Source: Ovis canadensis (taxonomy: Eukaryota > Chordata > Mammalia > Artiodactyla > Bovidae). Taken from it: a DNA stretch of 64,000 nt. Shown piece after piece: positions 25,655 to 36,585 of this stretch. Under the pieces are notes generated by a model, which worked only from the letters and a program-made list of their open reading frames with translations, did no database searches and was not told the origin of the DNA. Numbering within the stretch: position 1 is the first letter of the stretch; each line of letters opens with the position of its first letter. Position numbers and translations under genes: made by a program. The stretch spans positions 37,003,501 through 37,067,500 of the forward strand of contig NC_091247.1 of NCBI RefSeq assembly GCF_042477335.2, read 5' to 3'.

Positions 25655-26130
25655 AAATAATAACAACTAACACAACAGCAACTTTTATCAAGTACTTAAT
25701 AGGTACCAGGGACACTGGCTAAGCACTTGACATCAGATGTATTATTTAATCCTTACAGTAACTCTAAAATTATCACTGCTGCTGCTGCTGCTAAGTCGCT
25801 TCAGTTGTGTTTGACTCTGTGCAACCCCATAGATGGCAGCCCACCAGGCTTCTCCGTCCCTGGGATTCTCCAGGCAAGAACAATGGAGTGGGTTGCCATT
25901 TCCTTCTCCAAGGCATGAAAGTGAAAAGTGAAAGTGCAGTCGCTCAGTTGTGTCTGACTCTTAGCGACCCCATGGACTGCAGCCCACCAGGCTCCTCCAT
26001 CCATGGGATTTTCCAGGCAAGAGTACTGGAGTTGCCATTGCCTTCTCCGAAAATTATCAGTATTTTCAGTAATTAATTTGAAGCTTTTGTCTATAGTCAG
26101 ACAGATCGGAAGTGTCAGCGCTGGTATTTG
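25655..26130 (+). mobile_element. MIR SINE fossil split by Bov-A2
   Basis: AGGTACCAGGGACACTGGC and TTATTTAATCCTTACAGTAAC precede the Bov-A2; diverged sequence resumes at 26060. Confidence 0.5.
25776..26049 (-). mobile_element. Bov-A2 SINE inserted into a MIR
   Basis: AAAATTATCA is exact at 25766-25775 and 26050-26059. The dimer has its linker near 25918-25940 and a (GCT)5 start. Confidence 0.93.
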
Positions 26131-26606
26131 ACCTTGAGCTAAATAACCCTAAAGCCTGTGTTCCTCATCACCAGTTATTCTGCTCTCCAATTTGCTCCCC
26201 CGCAGCACCTGACTTGGAATGTTTATCTATTGTTACCTCAAAACTCAGATTTTGAAATGTAAACATTTTTACTGTTAGGAAAGTTTGTGGAAATTTTACT
26301 AACGCTTTTGTGCTGAGTTTAAGATAAATTTAGAGGAGGATATTACAATATCCTCTTGGTTAACACAACCTGGTGTAAACAAGGGTTGGAGGTTTATTGG
26401 TTGAGGTTCTGTTCCCTGACCACTTCAACTTTTGCTAAGTCAGATTTATGGAAATAATATATGAAGTAAGAAAATTAAAACTAATTATGAATAGCACCAT
26501 GTAATTTATAAGGAAATCAATACAAAATATGACTTTAGGAAAATCAGATGAAGTATTAGTTTCCTATGGCTGCTGTAACAAATTATCACAAAGCTAGTGG
26601 CTTAAA

Positions 26607-26834
26607 GGGGCTTCCCAGGTGGTGCTAGTTGTAAAGAACATGCCTGCCAATGCCAGTGCAGCAGATGTAAGAGACACAGGTTTGATCCCTGGGTCAGGAA
26701 GATTCCCTGGCGAAGGAAATGGCAACCCACTCCAGTATTCTTCCTTGGGAAATCCCATAGACAGAGGAGCCTGGTGGTTTATGGTCCATAGGGTCGCAAA
26801 GAGTCAGACACAGCTGAAGCAACTTGGCATGTAC
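26607..26834 (+). mobile_element. Bov-tA SINE nested in an older repeat
   Basis: AGTGGCTTAAA is exact at 26596-26606 and 26835-26845. Confidence 0.93.
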
Positions 26835-26868
26835 AGTGGCTTAAAACAACACACGTGTATTATCTCAT

Positions 26869-27171
26869 TTTTTTTAAATTAATTAATTAAATACTTTTGG
26901 GCTGCACTGGGTCTTCATTGCTGTGCACCAGCTTTCCCTAGCTGTGGTGTTCAACCTTCTCTTTGTGGTGACTTCTCTTGTTGCTGAGTGTGGGCTCTAG
27001 AGTGCATAGGCTTCATAGTTGGAGCACACAGGCTCCACAGTTGTAACACACAGTGTAACACATAGGCTTAGTTGTCCTGTGGCATGTGGAATCTTCCCAG
27101 ACCAAGGATCAAACCCATGTCCCCTGCATTGGCAGGCAGATTCTTAACCACTGGACCCCCAGGGAAGTCCA
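26869..27171 (-). mobile_element. CHR-type SINE nested in the same older repeat
   Basis: ATTATCTCAT is exact at 26859-26868 and 27172-27181. The end GGACCCCCAGGGAAGTCC is the reverse-complement head of cetartiodactyl CHR SINEs, and the tail is T-rich/AATT. Confidence 0.88.
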
Positions 27172-27409
27172 ATTATCTCATGTTTTGAAAAATACAAACC
27201 CAAAACAGGTCTGACGTGGCTAAAATCAAGGTGTCGGCAGAGTTGTATTCCTTTGGGTGGCTCTAAGGGAGAATCTTTCCTTTGCCTTTTCTTGTTTCTT
27301 GACGCTGCATTCATGATTCATGGTTCACCTTCACTCCAATCTTTGCTTCCATCCTCGCATCCCCTTCTCTGACTCTCCTACCTCATCTGTCTTTCTCTTG
27401 TTAGAAAGA

Positions 27410-28225
27410 CATTTATTTTTTAAATGTTGGTGAAAAGCACACAACATAAAATTTATCATCTTAACCATTTTTAAAAGTACAGTTTAGTTTTATTAAATAT
27501 ATTCACATTGTTGTGCAGCTGGTTTCCAGAACTTTTTCATCTTGCAAAACTGAAACTCTACTCCACTTCAACAACTCCTCATATCCCCTCCCTGTAACCT
27601 TGGCATCCACAATGCTACTTTCTGTTTCTATGAATTTGACTACTCTAGATACCACATATAAATGGACTGATACAATGTTTGTCTTTCTGTGTTTGCTTTA
27701 TTTCACTTAGCATAATGTCTTGAAGATTCACTCATGTCATAGCATATGTCAAAATGTCTTTCCTCGTTCAAACTCAATAATATTTCACTGTATGGATAGG
27801 TCACGTTTTGTTTAAACATTCAGTTGTTGGACACTCAGGTTACTTCCACCTTTTGGCTATTGTGAATAATGCTGCTATGAACACAGGTATACAAACACCT
27901 CTTCAAGACTTTGCTTTCAATTCCTTGGGGAATATGTCCAGAAGTAGAATTGTTGGACCATATGGTACTTCTATTTTTTTTATTTTTTGAGGAAACTCCA
28001 TACTTTTCTCCAAAGCAGCTGTACCATTTTGCATTCCCTAAAACAGAATACCAGGCTTCCAATTTCTCCACATTCTTGGCAACACTTTTTGTTTTCTGTT
28101 TTATTTTTAGGAATAGCAATCCTGATGGGTGTGAAGTGACATCTCATTGTTGTTTTGATTTATATTTCTCTAATGATTAGTGATGTTGAGCATCTTTCCA
28201 TATGCTTGTTGGTCATCCTCCCTTC
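27410..28225 (-). mobile_element. Old L1 LINE 3' fragment
   Basis: The sequence has the usual L1 3' end order on the - strand, reading on the + strand as AACATAAAATTTATCATC, then the cue GGCTATTGTGAATAATGCTG (27856), and ends at AGTGATGTTGAGCATCTTTCC (about 28180-28200). It is strongly diverged. Confidence 0.75.
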
Positions 28226-28647
28226 CTTTTATAAAGACCCTTGTCATTATATTGGGCTCACCAGGATAATCCAGAATAATCTCCCCATTTTAAGATCCTT
28301 AACATAATCCCACCTGCAAAATCCCATTTGCTATGTAAGGTAACATACACAGATCCAAGAGATTAGAACATAGACAACTTTGTGGGACAGAAGGTATCAT
28401 CATTCTACTGCCAAAGCCAAGAGAATAAGAAGTCTGAAGAAGGATGTTTGGCTGATGATTTCAGGTACAAAAAAAAGAATTTTATGATCAGTGACCTTTG
28501 AGACAGCTTTTAGTAAAGTGGCAGGATTGTAACTCAAAATGTTATTAATATTTTTATGTTAACTACTAATATGAAATTATATTTTTATATATCTGTTTCT
28601 TCCCAGAGGAGCTATTCTGTTTAAATTACCCAGAGTTCTCATAAGTT

Positions 28648-28915
28648 TGCTGCTGCTACTGCTAAGTCACTTCAGTCCTGTCTGACTCTGTGTGACCCCA
28701 CAGACGGCAGCCCACCAGGCTCCCCCATCCCTGGGATTCTCCAGGCAAGAACACTGGAGTGGGTTGCCATTTCCTTCTCCAATGCGTGAAAGTGAAAAGT
28801 GAAAGTGAAGTCGCTCAGTCGTGTCCAACCCTCAGCAACCCCATGGACTGCAGCCTTCCAGGCTCCTCTGTCCATGGGATTTTCCAGGCAAGAGTACTGG
28901 AGTGGGGTGCCATTG
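28648..28915 (-). mobile_element. Bov-A2 SINE
   Basis: Dimeric Bov-A with a short GCT repeat at 28648 and the internal GTGAAAGTGAAGTCGC linker. Confidence 0.92.
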
Positions 28916-29079
28916 AAGTAAAAACTCTGTAATCCCAGGCTAGTCTGGCAGCTCTACTTTATGCAGCATTCAGGATCTGTGTTCATTTCCCTAGGATGGA
29001 GTCCTGGTCCTTATGGTTTAGGCACATTCACTTTGTGGGAAGCAGGATGGATGGGGGGAAATGAATGTGATGTCAGTAT

Positions 29080-29469
29080 CAGTTCAGTTCAGTTCAGTCA
29101 CTCAGTCATGTCCAACTCTTTGCAACCCCATGGACTGCAGCACACCAGAACTCCGTCTATCATCAACTCCTAGAGCCTACTCAAACTCATGTCCGTCGTG
29201 TTGGTGATGCCATCCAACCATCTCATCCTCTGTCGTCCCCTTCTCTTTCTGCTTTCAATCTTTCTCAGCATCGGGGTCTTTTCAAATGAGTCGGTTCTTC
29301 GCATCAGGTGGCCAAAGTATTGGAGTTTTAGCTTCAGCATCAGTCCTTCCAATGAATATTCAGGACTGATTTCCTTTAGGATTGACAGACTGGATCTCCT
29401 TGCAGTCCAAGGGACTCTCAAGAGTCTCCTCCAACACCACAGTTCAAAAGCATCAATTCTTTGGCTCTC
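29080..29469 (-). mobile_element. BovB LINE, 3' fragment
   Basis: The reverse-complement tail (CAGTTCAGTTCAGTTCAG) starts at 29080, and C-terminal BovB sequence runs to about 29469 ([11 protein letters not shown] on the - strand). Confidence 0.93.
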
Positions 29470-30132
29470 AGATATCAATATAAAGCAAGGGGAAAGATAA
29501 AAATAGACAACTTTGTGGGACAGAAGGTGTCCCACAAACTATAGTGTTAGATGTGAGGACAAGGCACTTGTATGTATGTATATGAGTCCAATGAATACTT
29601 AGAGCAATTGTAGAAGTTGTGCATGTTGGAGGTTGTTGTGGACTGTGGTCCATTAACAGACATGAGAAGGGAGTGACCATCCTAGTCCTAAGCAAATTTT
29701 TTTTTGTCTCTGCTCTTGAGAGAGGAAATATGGATTCTATTTAGGACAAGCTGAGATAAAAGTCAAGCTTCAGACTTTTATCCAGGTATAGATGTCCATC
29801 AGACTTTAGAAAAGAAGAAAAACTGTTTTCATCCAACACAGAAGAAAGTACCAAGAAAATAGGTGATGTAGGAAGAAACACAGTGGAGAAACTTTGAAGT
29901 AGTTCACTTCCAAGTCTTCATCTGACTTATTATGAAGCATAACTATCTGCAGAGAATAAGACAGGTGGGTGGAGGCCCACATGTTTCAAGCTTGTGGAGC
30001 AAGGAGGTTTACTAGGTCTTGGGAAGTATGAGGAGGCAATAGGAGACTGCGCATGAAGCACACACTTGAAAAGTGGTCATACCTATAAAGCAGTAGCTCC
30101 AGTGTGGTAGCCAGGGAAGTCACAGTAAGGGA

Positions 30133-30134
<2 letters not shown>

Positions 30135-30173
<39 letters not shown>
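30135..30173. repeat. (GCT)13 trinucleotide repeat
   Basis: Thirteen perfect units form the Bov-A2 tail. Other Bov-A2 copies in the window have three to five. Confidence 0.95.
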
Positions 30174-30425
30174 AAGTCACTTCAGTCGTGTCCAACTCTG
30201 TGCGACCCCATAAATGGCAGCCCACCAGGCTCCCCAATCCCTGGGATTCTCCAGGCAAGAATACTGGAGTGGGTTGTCATTTCCTTCTCCAATGCATGAA
30301 AGTGAAAAGTGAAAGTGAAGCCACTTAGTTGTGTCCAACTCCTAACAACCCCATGGACTGTAGCCTACCAGGCTCCTCCATCCATGGGATTTTACAGGCA
30401 AGAGTACTGGAGTGGGTTGCCATTG
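30135..30425 (-). mobile_element. Bov-A2 SINE with long trinucleotide tail
   Basis: The tail is (GCT)13 at 30135-30173. Both Bov-A monomers are complete. Confidence 0.93.
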
Positions 30426-30954
30426 TCACATTGGGGCAAAGGAGAGGTCCAAGGAAACAGCAACAGAGGGGAATTCTGAAAGCCTGACCCAGGGTTTGCA
30501 GTTATATTGACTCACCCATTTGGGGGAATATCAGACAATTTAGGCCAGAAAGTATAATCAGCAACCAGAATAAAGCACCATGGTATGTTGGTGTATGTTG
30601 GAATATTCCTGTTTCTTGTTTTCTGGACTCAAAGAATGTCAGAGTTAGCATATGTCAAGTGATTAATTTTCTTCAAGAAATGTACATTTGGTGTAACGTT
30701 GGGTTACAACGCTGGTAATTGTAATATATAAAGAAATATAATAAAGGTGGAAATGTTTATCCCAAAATACAGTAAAAAGGTATTTGATAAAATTACATAT
30801 CCATCCTTTATTTATTTATTTTTTTTCCAGAACAATGTGTACTTTAATCAAAACTTCCAAGCTACTAGTTTAGCTTAAGGAAAAAAAATCATATAACCTA
30901 ACCAGCAAAGGCCTTAGCAAACATTTACATATAAATTTTTCAAATATACGTGTA

Positions 30955-31152
30955 CATTTGACCCTTGAACAAAGCACTGGTTAGGGGCACCATCTCTTCA
31001 AAAATCCATATATTTTAGAGTTAGCCTTTTGAATCTGTCTGTACTTTCACACTTAAGGTTTCAACCAACTGTGAATCGCGTAGTATTTACTAAAAACAAA
31101 ACCGCCCCTGCCCCCTGCAGTTAAACCCATGCTGTTAAAGGGTCAACCGTGT
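30955..31152. mobile_element. Tigger-like DNA transposon fossil inside the RPS26 retrocopy tail
   Basis: TTGACCCTTGAAC near 30958 and GTTAAAGGGTCAACC near 31133-31148 resemble the terminal inverted repeats of a short mariner/Tigger-type element, with GGTTAGGGGC and AAAATCCATATA between. The family name is from memory and approximate. Confidence 0.55.
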
Positions 31153-31750
31153 ATTGCTAGCTGGGAACTCTAATTTCTGAACTCTGAGACAAATGAGCCA
31201 TTATCACACAGACTACAGCCTTTTCCCAGACTTTTTGCAAAACCCCCCTCGTATGGGACTTCCACAAATTTCTACGAATGCCTGGCATTCAGGGCATTGT
31301 CACCCCATAAAGCAATGTACCACAGAAAGATGAAGGCTGGGTGATTAGCTTAGCAGCAGACCAAGGTAGGCATGTAAACTTGACCTGAGGTTAAGGACCT
31401 GAATACAGATCCCCTTATGCAAGTTGCGGACGTTTATTAAAGTCTTCATGTTGCCACAAGAGGAATGCACACCTTAGCCTAAGTGACTTCCTGATGCACT
31501 CCTCACTCTGCTAGTTTCCTCCCCATTTTAAAGACACCAACTTAAACCATTTGCCAGGCTGAATTAATCAAACACAGATGCCCTAATTCCTCACCCCCAC
31601 CCCTAAGCTATGCAAACTGGGGAGACCAAATGTACACAACCCCCACTCCATCTGGCAACATATATTCAACATGCTACATAAAGTATAATTTCCATTTTAT
31701 TGTCTTTTCAGAGACACCAATATTTCTTCAGGCTTTAAGGACTTGGATCC

Positions 31751-32131
<381 letters not shown>

Positions 32132-32317
32132 TTATTTAAAATAAGAAACTTTACAAAATAGCAATAACTTCTAGGAATTTGTTTGACAGAAATATTCAAA
32201 TTTCTACACAGAAAATTCAGGAAAAATAAACTACAAAATCATTATCTTTACTATAAAAATAACAAATGACCCATTAGCGTTATAATAGCTAATAGGAGAA
32301 GTTTCTATTCACAGTAA

Positions 32318-32705
32318 CCCCCTGTGTTAGATTGCTAGAGCTGGCACAACAAAATACCACAGATTGGGTAGCTTAAATTACAGAAATCAATTTCTCAGGG
32401 TTCTGGGGACCGGAAGTCCAAGATCAAGGAGCCAGCAGGTTTGGTTTCTAGTGGAAACCTCTCTCCTTTGTTTGCAAGTGGCCATCTTCTCCCTGTGCCC
32501 ACACACCCTGGTGTCTCTTTGTATATCCCAATCTCTTTTTTCACATGGATACCAGTCAGACTGTTCTCAGGCCTAATCTAACAACCTCATTTAAATTTAA
32601 TAAACTCTTTAAAGGCCAAGGCCTTATCTCAATATCCAGTCATATTCTGAGATAGGGATTAGGGCTACAACATAAGAATCAGGGGAGCATAATCCAGTCC
32701 ATAAT
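32318..32705 (+). repeat. Old mammalian repeat related to that at 26.55 kb
   Basis: It has TTGCTAGAGCTGGCACAACAAAATACC, TCTGGGGACCGGAAGTCC, CAAGTGGCCATCTTCTCCC and ATAATCCAGTCCATAA in order. Confidence 0.5.
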
Positions 32706-32764
32706 ATCCCCAGAAATATATACTATATCTAAATTTAAATCTAAGAAGATAAGAACAAGCTAAA

Positions 32765-32935
32765 GGAAGATAGCTATATCATGACGCGTCACTGGAAGAC
32801 CTAAAAGAACACTTGAATAAATGGGGAGACATACCATGTTCTTGGTGGGAAAGTTTCAATAGTATGAACTGTCAATTTATTCAAGTTAATAAAGATATAA
32901 CACAAATCAAACAAGGAAATATCAAATCTCTCAAA
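32765..32935 (+). mobile_element. Short diverged L1 ORF2 fragment
   Basis: Translation near 32813 reads NKWGDIPCSWW, similar to the L1 ORF2 segment [10 protein letters not shown]. No ends are recognisable. Confidence 0.45.
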
Positions 32936-33225
32936 TTTTCTTTTTATTTCTCTTCCATATTCATTATATTATCTCCAATGGTAAACTCTTTATTTCTAAA
33001 GGGCAGGCCACCATCAGTTCAGACCCATCAGGTTTTACCCTAAATCAACTTTCTAAACCTGGGGTTTTCCTGGTGGTTTTTTTGATAAGTGAGCTTTTCA
33101 TGAGATGAGGAAAATTTAAACTTCTAAAGTTTTTTCTCATTAATTTGTTTTTGCCTTTAATTTTCAGGTTTTTATCTGAACTGAAGGAAAATACTGGTGA
33201 GTTTTGGGGCTTGGTGAAGAATCAA

Positions 33226-33500
33226 ATGCTGCTGCTGTTGCTAAGTCGCTTCGGTCGTGTCGACTCTGTGCGACCCCATAGACGGCAGCCCACCAGACTC
33301 CCCTGTCCCTGGGATTCTCCAGGCAAGAACACTGGAGTGGGTTGCCATTTCCTTCTCCAATGCATGAAAGTGAAAAGTGAAAGTGAAGACGCTCAGTCGT
33401 GTCCGACTCTTCGCGACCCCATGGACTGCAGCCCACCAGGCTCCTCAGCCCATGGGATTTTCCAGGCAAGAGTACTGGAGTGGGGTGCCATTGCCTTCTC
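33226..33500 (-). mobile_element. Bov-A2 SINE
   Basis: A well-preserved dimer ending in GCCTTCTCG at about 33500. Confidence 0.93.
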
Positions 33501-33834
33501 GAAGAAAGAACTCAGGTAGTTTTAAATCAAGTTCAGCCATACTTGGGAAAATCCTTTCTTCAGGAGTTTCTGTATGCCCACACTTAAAGGTTTGGGGTTT
33601 ATAAGTAAAACGTGGCCTACTATAAAGGCAAGAAAGTAAACAATCTCAAAAAAATCAATTACATGGTGCATTTAAGCTATCTGGGTACCTGCTTGGCCTA
33701 GAAAAACAGTGTTTTCATTTGTCATCACTAGGCCTCAGGAAACTAGGCCCTAGCCACCACCTGGTGACGCTGATGACGCCGGATGTCGCACAGCTGCCTC
33801 TGTTAAAAAGGCTGGGCAGTCTCCTTTAAGAAGC

Positions 33835-33845
33835 TGACTCACGTG
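33835..33845. promoter_or_regulatory. Overlapping AP-1 site and E-box (TGACTCACGTG)
   Basis: TGACTCA (33835-33841) overlaps CACGTG (33840-33845) immediately upstream of the CpG island. The match is exact in sequence, but occupancy is unknown. Confidence 0.5.
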
Positions 33846-33977
33846 GACGCTATGTTGTGTGCTCTCAGCTGGGAAGCGGGGTGGATCTTAGGTCTCTCCA
33901 CATTGGCTGCCTCGGGAGAGTGGGCAGAGTTAGCCTCTTTGATTGGCTGTCCGGGTCCTGGGAGTTGGATCAGGGGC

Positions 33978-34003
33978 GGGGCAATCTTCAGGGAGATTGC
34001 CCC
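33978..34003. repeat. Perfect 10-bp inverted repeat in the YPEL5 promoter
   Basis: GGGGCAATCT (33978-33987) and AGATTGCCCC (33994-34003) are exact reverse complements separated by a 6-base loop. The inverted repeat lies next to the first GC box. Confidence 0.85.
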
Positions 34004-34254
34004 AGGTCTTGCGGCTTCTGGGAGGGGTGGGCCTCGACGCAGACTGGAGCGGGAGTGGGGGAGGGTGCGCCAGAGAAGGGGCGGGGCCTAGCGGAAGGGG
34101 CAGGATACCCGGGGGGAGGCGGGGCCTAGAAATGAAAGGCGTTCTGGGCCAACCCGGAGAGCCGACTGTTCGAGGGGCGGAGCTACACCGGGTGATTGAC
34201 GTTGAGGCCAAACCAGGGAGAGGCGGGGCCAAGGCCAGGGCCTGACTAAACCTG

Positions 34255-34334
34255 AAGACTCTGGTGGCTAAGGGGCTTCATCCCAGCTGAGAAGCGAAAG
34301 CCGCAGGCGGCCGCCGACTTCACAGCCGCTCGGG
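34255..34334 (+). other. YPEL5: Candidate non-coding first exon of YPEL5
   Basis: The stretch ends in CTCGGG followed by GTGAGT (34335-34340), a near-consensus splice donor, inside a CpG island and downstream of an array of GC boxes. It contains no ATG that opens a long frame. The 5' boundary is inferred and could lie tens of bases either way. It would splice to the acceptor at 44689-44690, which precedes the YPEL5 start codon by 24 bases. Confidence 0.5.
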
Positions 34335-36148
34335 GTGAGTGCGGCGGGCGGGGGGTGGGTTCGGGGCCGGGTAGGGGCTGAGGCTCCTCTCTGGATCGGA
34401 GGCTTCGAAACACTCTGGGATCGGCCCAGGGCGGGGGGCCCAGGCAGGAAGTGCCTCTTCCTCGCCGCGCCCCCTCGGGGGTCCTAGCGCGACCGACCCT
34501 CGCCCCTCAGGGCGGGCCCTGGTGCCGGGGCTGCGGACGGACGAGCTGGCCTGTTTCCTCTTTGTGAGGCCCAGGCGCGGCGGCCGCCGTCGGCCCGCCC
34601 CCGCCGCGCAACCCGGGCGACTGGCGCGATCGCAACAGCCGCGACCCCCAGCTTGGCGCCCGCGCCCTCCAGCCCCGGCGCAGCCTCGGAGGCCCTGCAC
34701 ATCGCGGCCGGGGCCACAGGCCCGCAGTCCGCGGGCAGTTTGGCTGGCGACCCCACAGCCTCGGCTGCCCCGCCCCCATGGCCCGCGTCCCCGCCGCAGC
34801 GTCGGGGGCGCGCCCCGGGCTCCGCGTCGCGGAGGTCGCCGCGGGGGCCACGAAGTGAAGTCTAAACTCTGAAATATGCGGCCATAATAACGCCACGGCG
34901 TGGGCCGTTCTTCAAAAGGGCCACATCCTCAGTCGGCTGGCACTTGCCACCGGCAGTGTGGCTGTGGTGGCTTTTGTTTGCTGTCCCGCAAAGGCTGGAT
35001 GCCCGCCACCCTGCCCTCCTGCGCCCCAGGAGACCCCAGGCCGAGGGAGGGGTCCGCGCCCGCTTGACTGGAGGGCGTGGCGCGACTGTTGGGCGGCCGT
35101 CGGGCGACCCTGGCCGCGGGGCGGCCCGCTCAGCTGTTTCCGGCCCCTGTTTGTTGTGCGGGAGGAGGCTGGGCCGCGCCGCGCTCGGGCCCCGTCCCCT
35201 CCCGATTGGCCCGCGGCGTCACGTGCCGGCAATCAGCTGGGGCCAGCCGGGGCTTCGGGGCCTGGGCGTCTGCGGCTGTTCACACCCGGCGCGGGGATCG
35301 CCTGCGGTCCCCACGGCGAGCTACATCCTTCCTCTCCTCGTAGGTAGGGCGGTAGGCACGCTCTGGCTCGTTTATTTTGCACTTGTAGGTAGGACAATGA
35401 GTGTTGAGGACAGCGGAAGCTGGAAAACTGAAATACTACAAAGATCTGTTTTATCCCGACATCTATTAGTCTTCTGTTTCAGGGAGGGTCTGGGAAGGCG
35501 TACAGCTTATTTTTAAATTTTTTCTGTTTACAGAGCCCTGTTGGTAGTCTGAGGATTTTTATTGCAGATCTCCTTGACAGATGGAAAACAAAGTAATCTT
35601 AGGCCGACCTTGTATTTTCGGAAAGTTAGACTTGCTAGTGAAATAACTGAGGATAATAGAGTATTAGCTAACTTTGCGCAGTCGCACATACAGTGTAGAT
35701 CCTGTGTTCCAACAAAGATGACCCAAAATGTATGCAGTGTATCCAGGGTACATATTTGTGCCAGATGTGAAGTGTCTTGGTGTAATCTTTTTCTAAAAGT
35801 TCATTGCATACTTGTACTGTGTGTCAGATGAGAAGGAAATTGAAAAGAAATTGCCAACTTTTCTCTAGAAACTAATGATTTTTAGTAAAAAGCCTTAGGG
35901 AAATGAAGGGTAACAGCTAAATATTAGTAATTTATGAAATGAGTGTTATGAGAGTTCAAAAATGGGACAATGAGAAATGAAATAGGAAGCGTTCTATATA
36001 AAGTGGATTGGTATTGATTAGACCTAGAAAATGAAGAGGCTTTAGATTGCTATTGGGCAAACAGAGGCTTAGGAGAGAAAAAAAGGCCTGGAGGCTTTAC
36101 AAATAGTGAGAAGGTGGAGCTAAAGGAATTTGGTACTTTGTACTAGAA

Positions 36149-36573
36149 AGGGAAAGTCGCTCAGAAGTGTCTGGCTCTTTGCGACCCCATGGACTGTATT
36201 TGGAATTCTCCAGGCCGGAATACTGGAGCAGGTAGCCTTTCCCTTTTCCAGGGGATCTTCCCAACTCGGAGATGTAGCCTTTCCCTTCTCCAAGTGATCT
36301 TCCCAACTCGGGAATGGAACCCACGTCTCCCTTATTGCGGGCGGATTCTTACCAGCAGAGCTACAAGGGAATCCGGAGAATATTGGAGCCTATCCCTTCT
36401 CCAGGGGATCTTCCCAACCCAGGAATCAAACGGGTTTCCTGCATTGTAGGCAGATTTTATCAACTGAGCTATCAGGAAAGGCCACGGACTCCAGTATTCT
36501 GGCCTGGAGAATTTCATGGACTGTATAGTCCATGGGATTGTGAAGAGTGGGACACAACTAAGAGACTTTCACT
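36149..36573. mobile_element. Compound Bov-tA3-like SINE with inverted halves
   Basis: TTTGTACTAGAA is exact at 36137-36148 and 36574-36585, so the whole 425 bp behaves as one insertion. The left part is Bov-tA3-like on the - strand, with the CTTCTCCA..GATCTTCCCAAC block occurring three times (about 36240, 36283 and 36392). The right part (about 36479-36573) is the same SINE body on the + strand. The ends are thus inverted copies of each other. Confidence 0.8.
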
Positions 36574-36585
36574 TTTGTACTAGAA

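Larger units (their letters stand above)
26550..27290 (+). repeat. Old mammalian repeat carrying two nested SINEs
   Basis: Sequence GTTTCCTATGGCTGCTGTAAC, TGGCTTAAAACAACAC and CTAAAATCAAGGTGTCGGCAG forms one repeat once the Bov-tA and CHR insertions are removed. A related copy lies at 32.32 kb. Family name not recalled. Confidence 0.5.
28370..29538. repeat. 26-bp direct repeat with an adjacent hairpin
   Basis: An identical 26-mer starting ATAGACAACTTTGTGGGAC is at 28370-28395 and 29503-29528. At the second copy TTTGTGGGAC (29512-29521) and GTCCCACAAA (29529-29538) form a perfect stem. Between the copies lie a Bov-A2 and a BovB. Confidence 0.9.
29540..30800. other. Intergenic around one Bov-A2
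   Basis: 29540-30134 and 30426-30800 show no recognised element. Confidence 0.55.
33900..35350. promoter_or_regulatory. YPEL5: CpG island and promoter region of YPEL5
   Basis: About 1.45 kb is strongly GC-rich and dense in CpG, in sharp contrast with the AT-rich flanks. It holds at least five GC boxes: 33974, 34077-34087, 34118-34126, 34174-34182 and 34222-34230. It also has inverted CCAAT boxes (ATTGG at about 33902, 33942 and 35205), a CRE-like TGACGTT at about 34198 and a CACGTG E-box at 35220-35225. No TATA box is evident, as expected for a housekeeping-type promoter. Several long open frames cross it on both strands, but they are the usual by-product of GC-rich sequence and show no recognisable protein. 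Confidence 0.85.

Noticed and set aside
33843-34872. Several overlapping 80-130-codon open frames on both strands in the CpG island
   Set aside because: GC-rich sequence has few stop codons. The translations are low-complexity (G, R, P, A) and match no family I recognise.
34944-35516. 190-codon + strand frame downstream of the first donor
   Set aside because: It crosses promoter-like DNA into AT-rich intron, has a biased composition, and shows no domain. It is most likely a chance frame.
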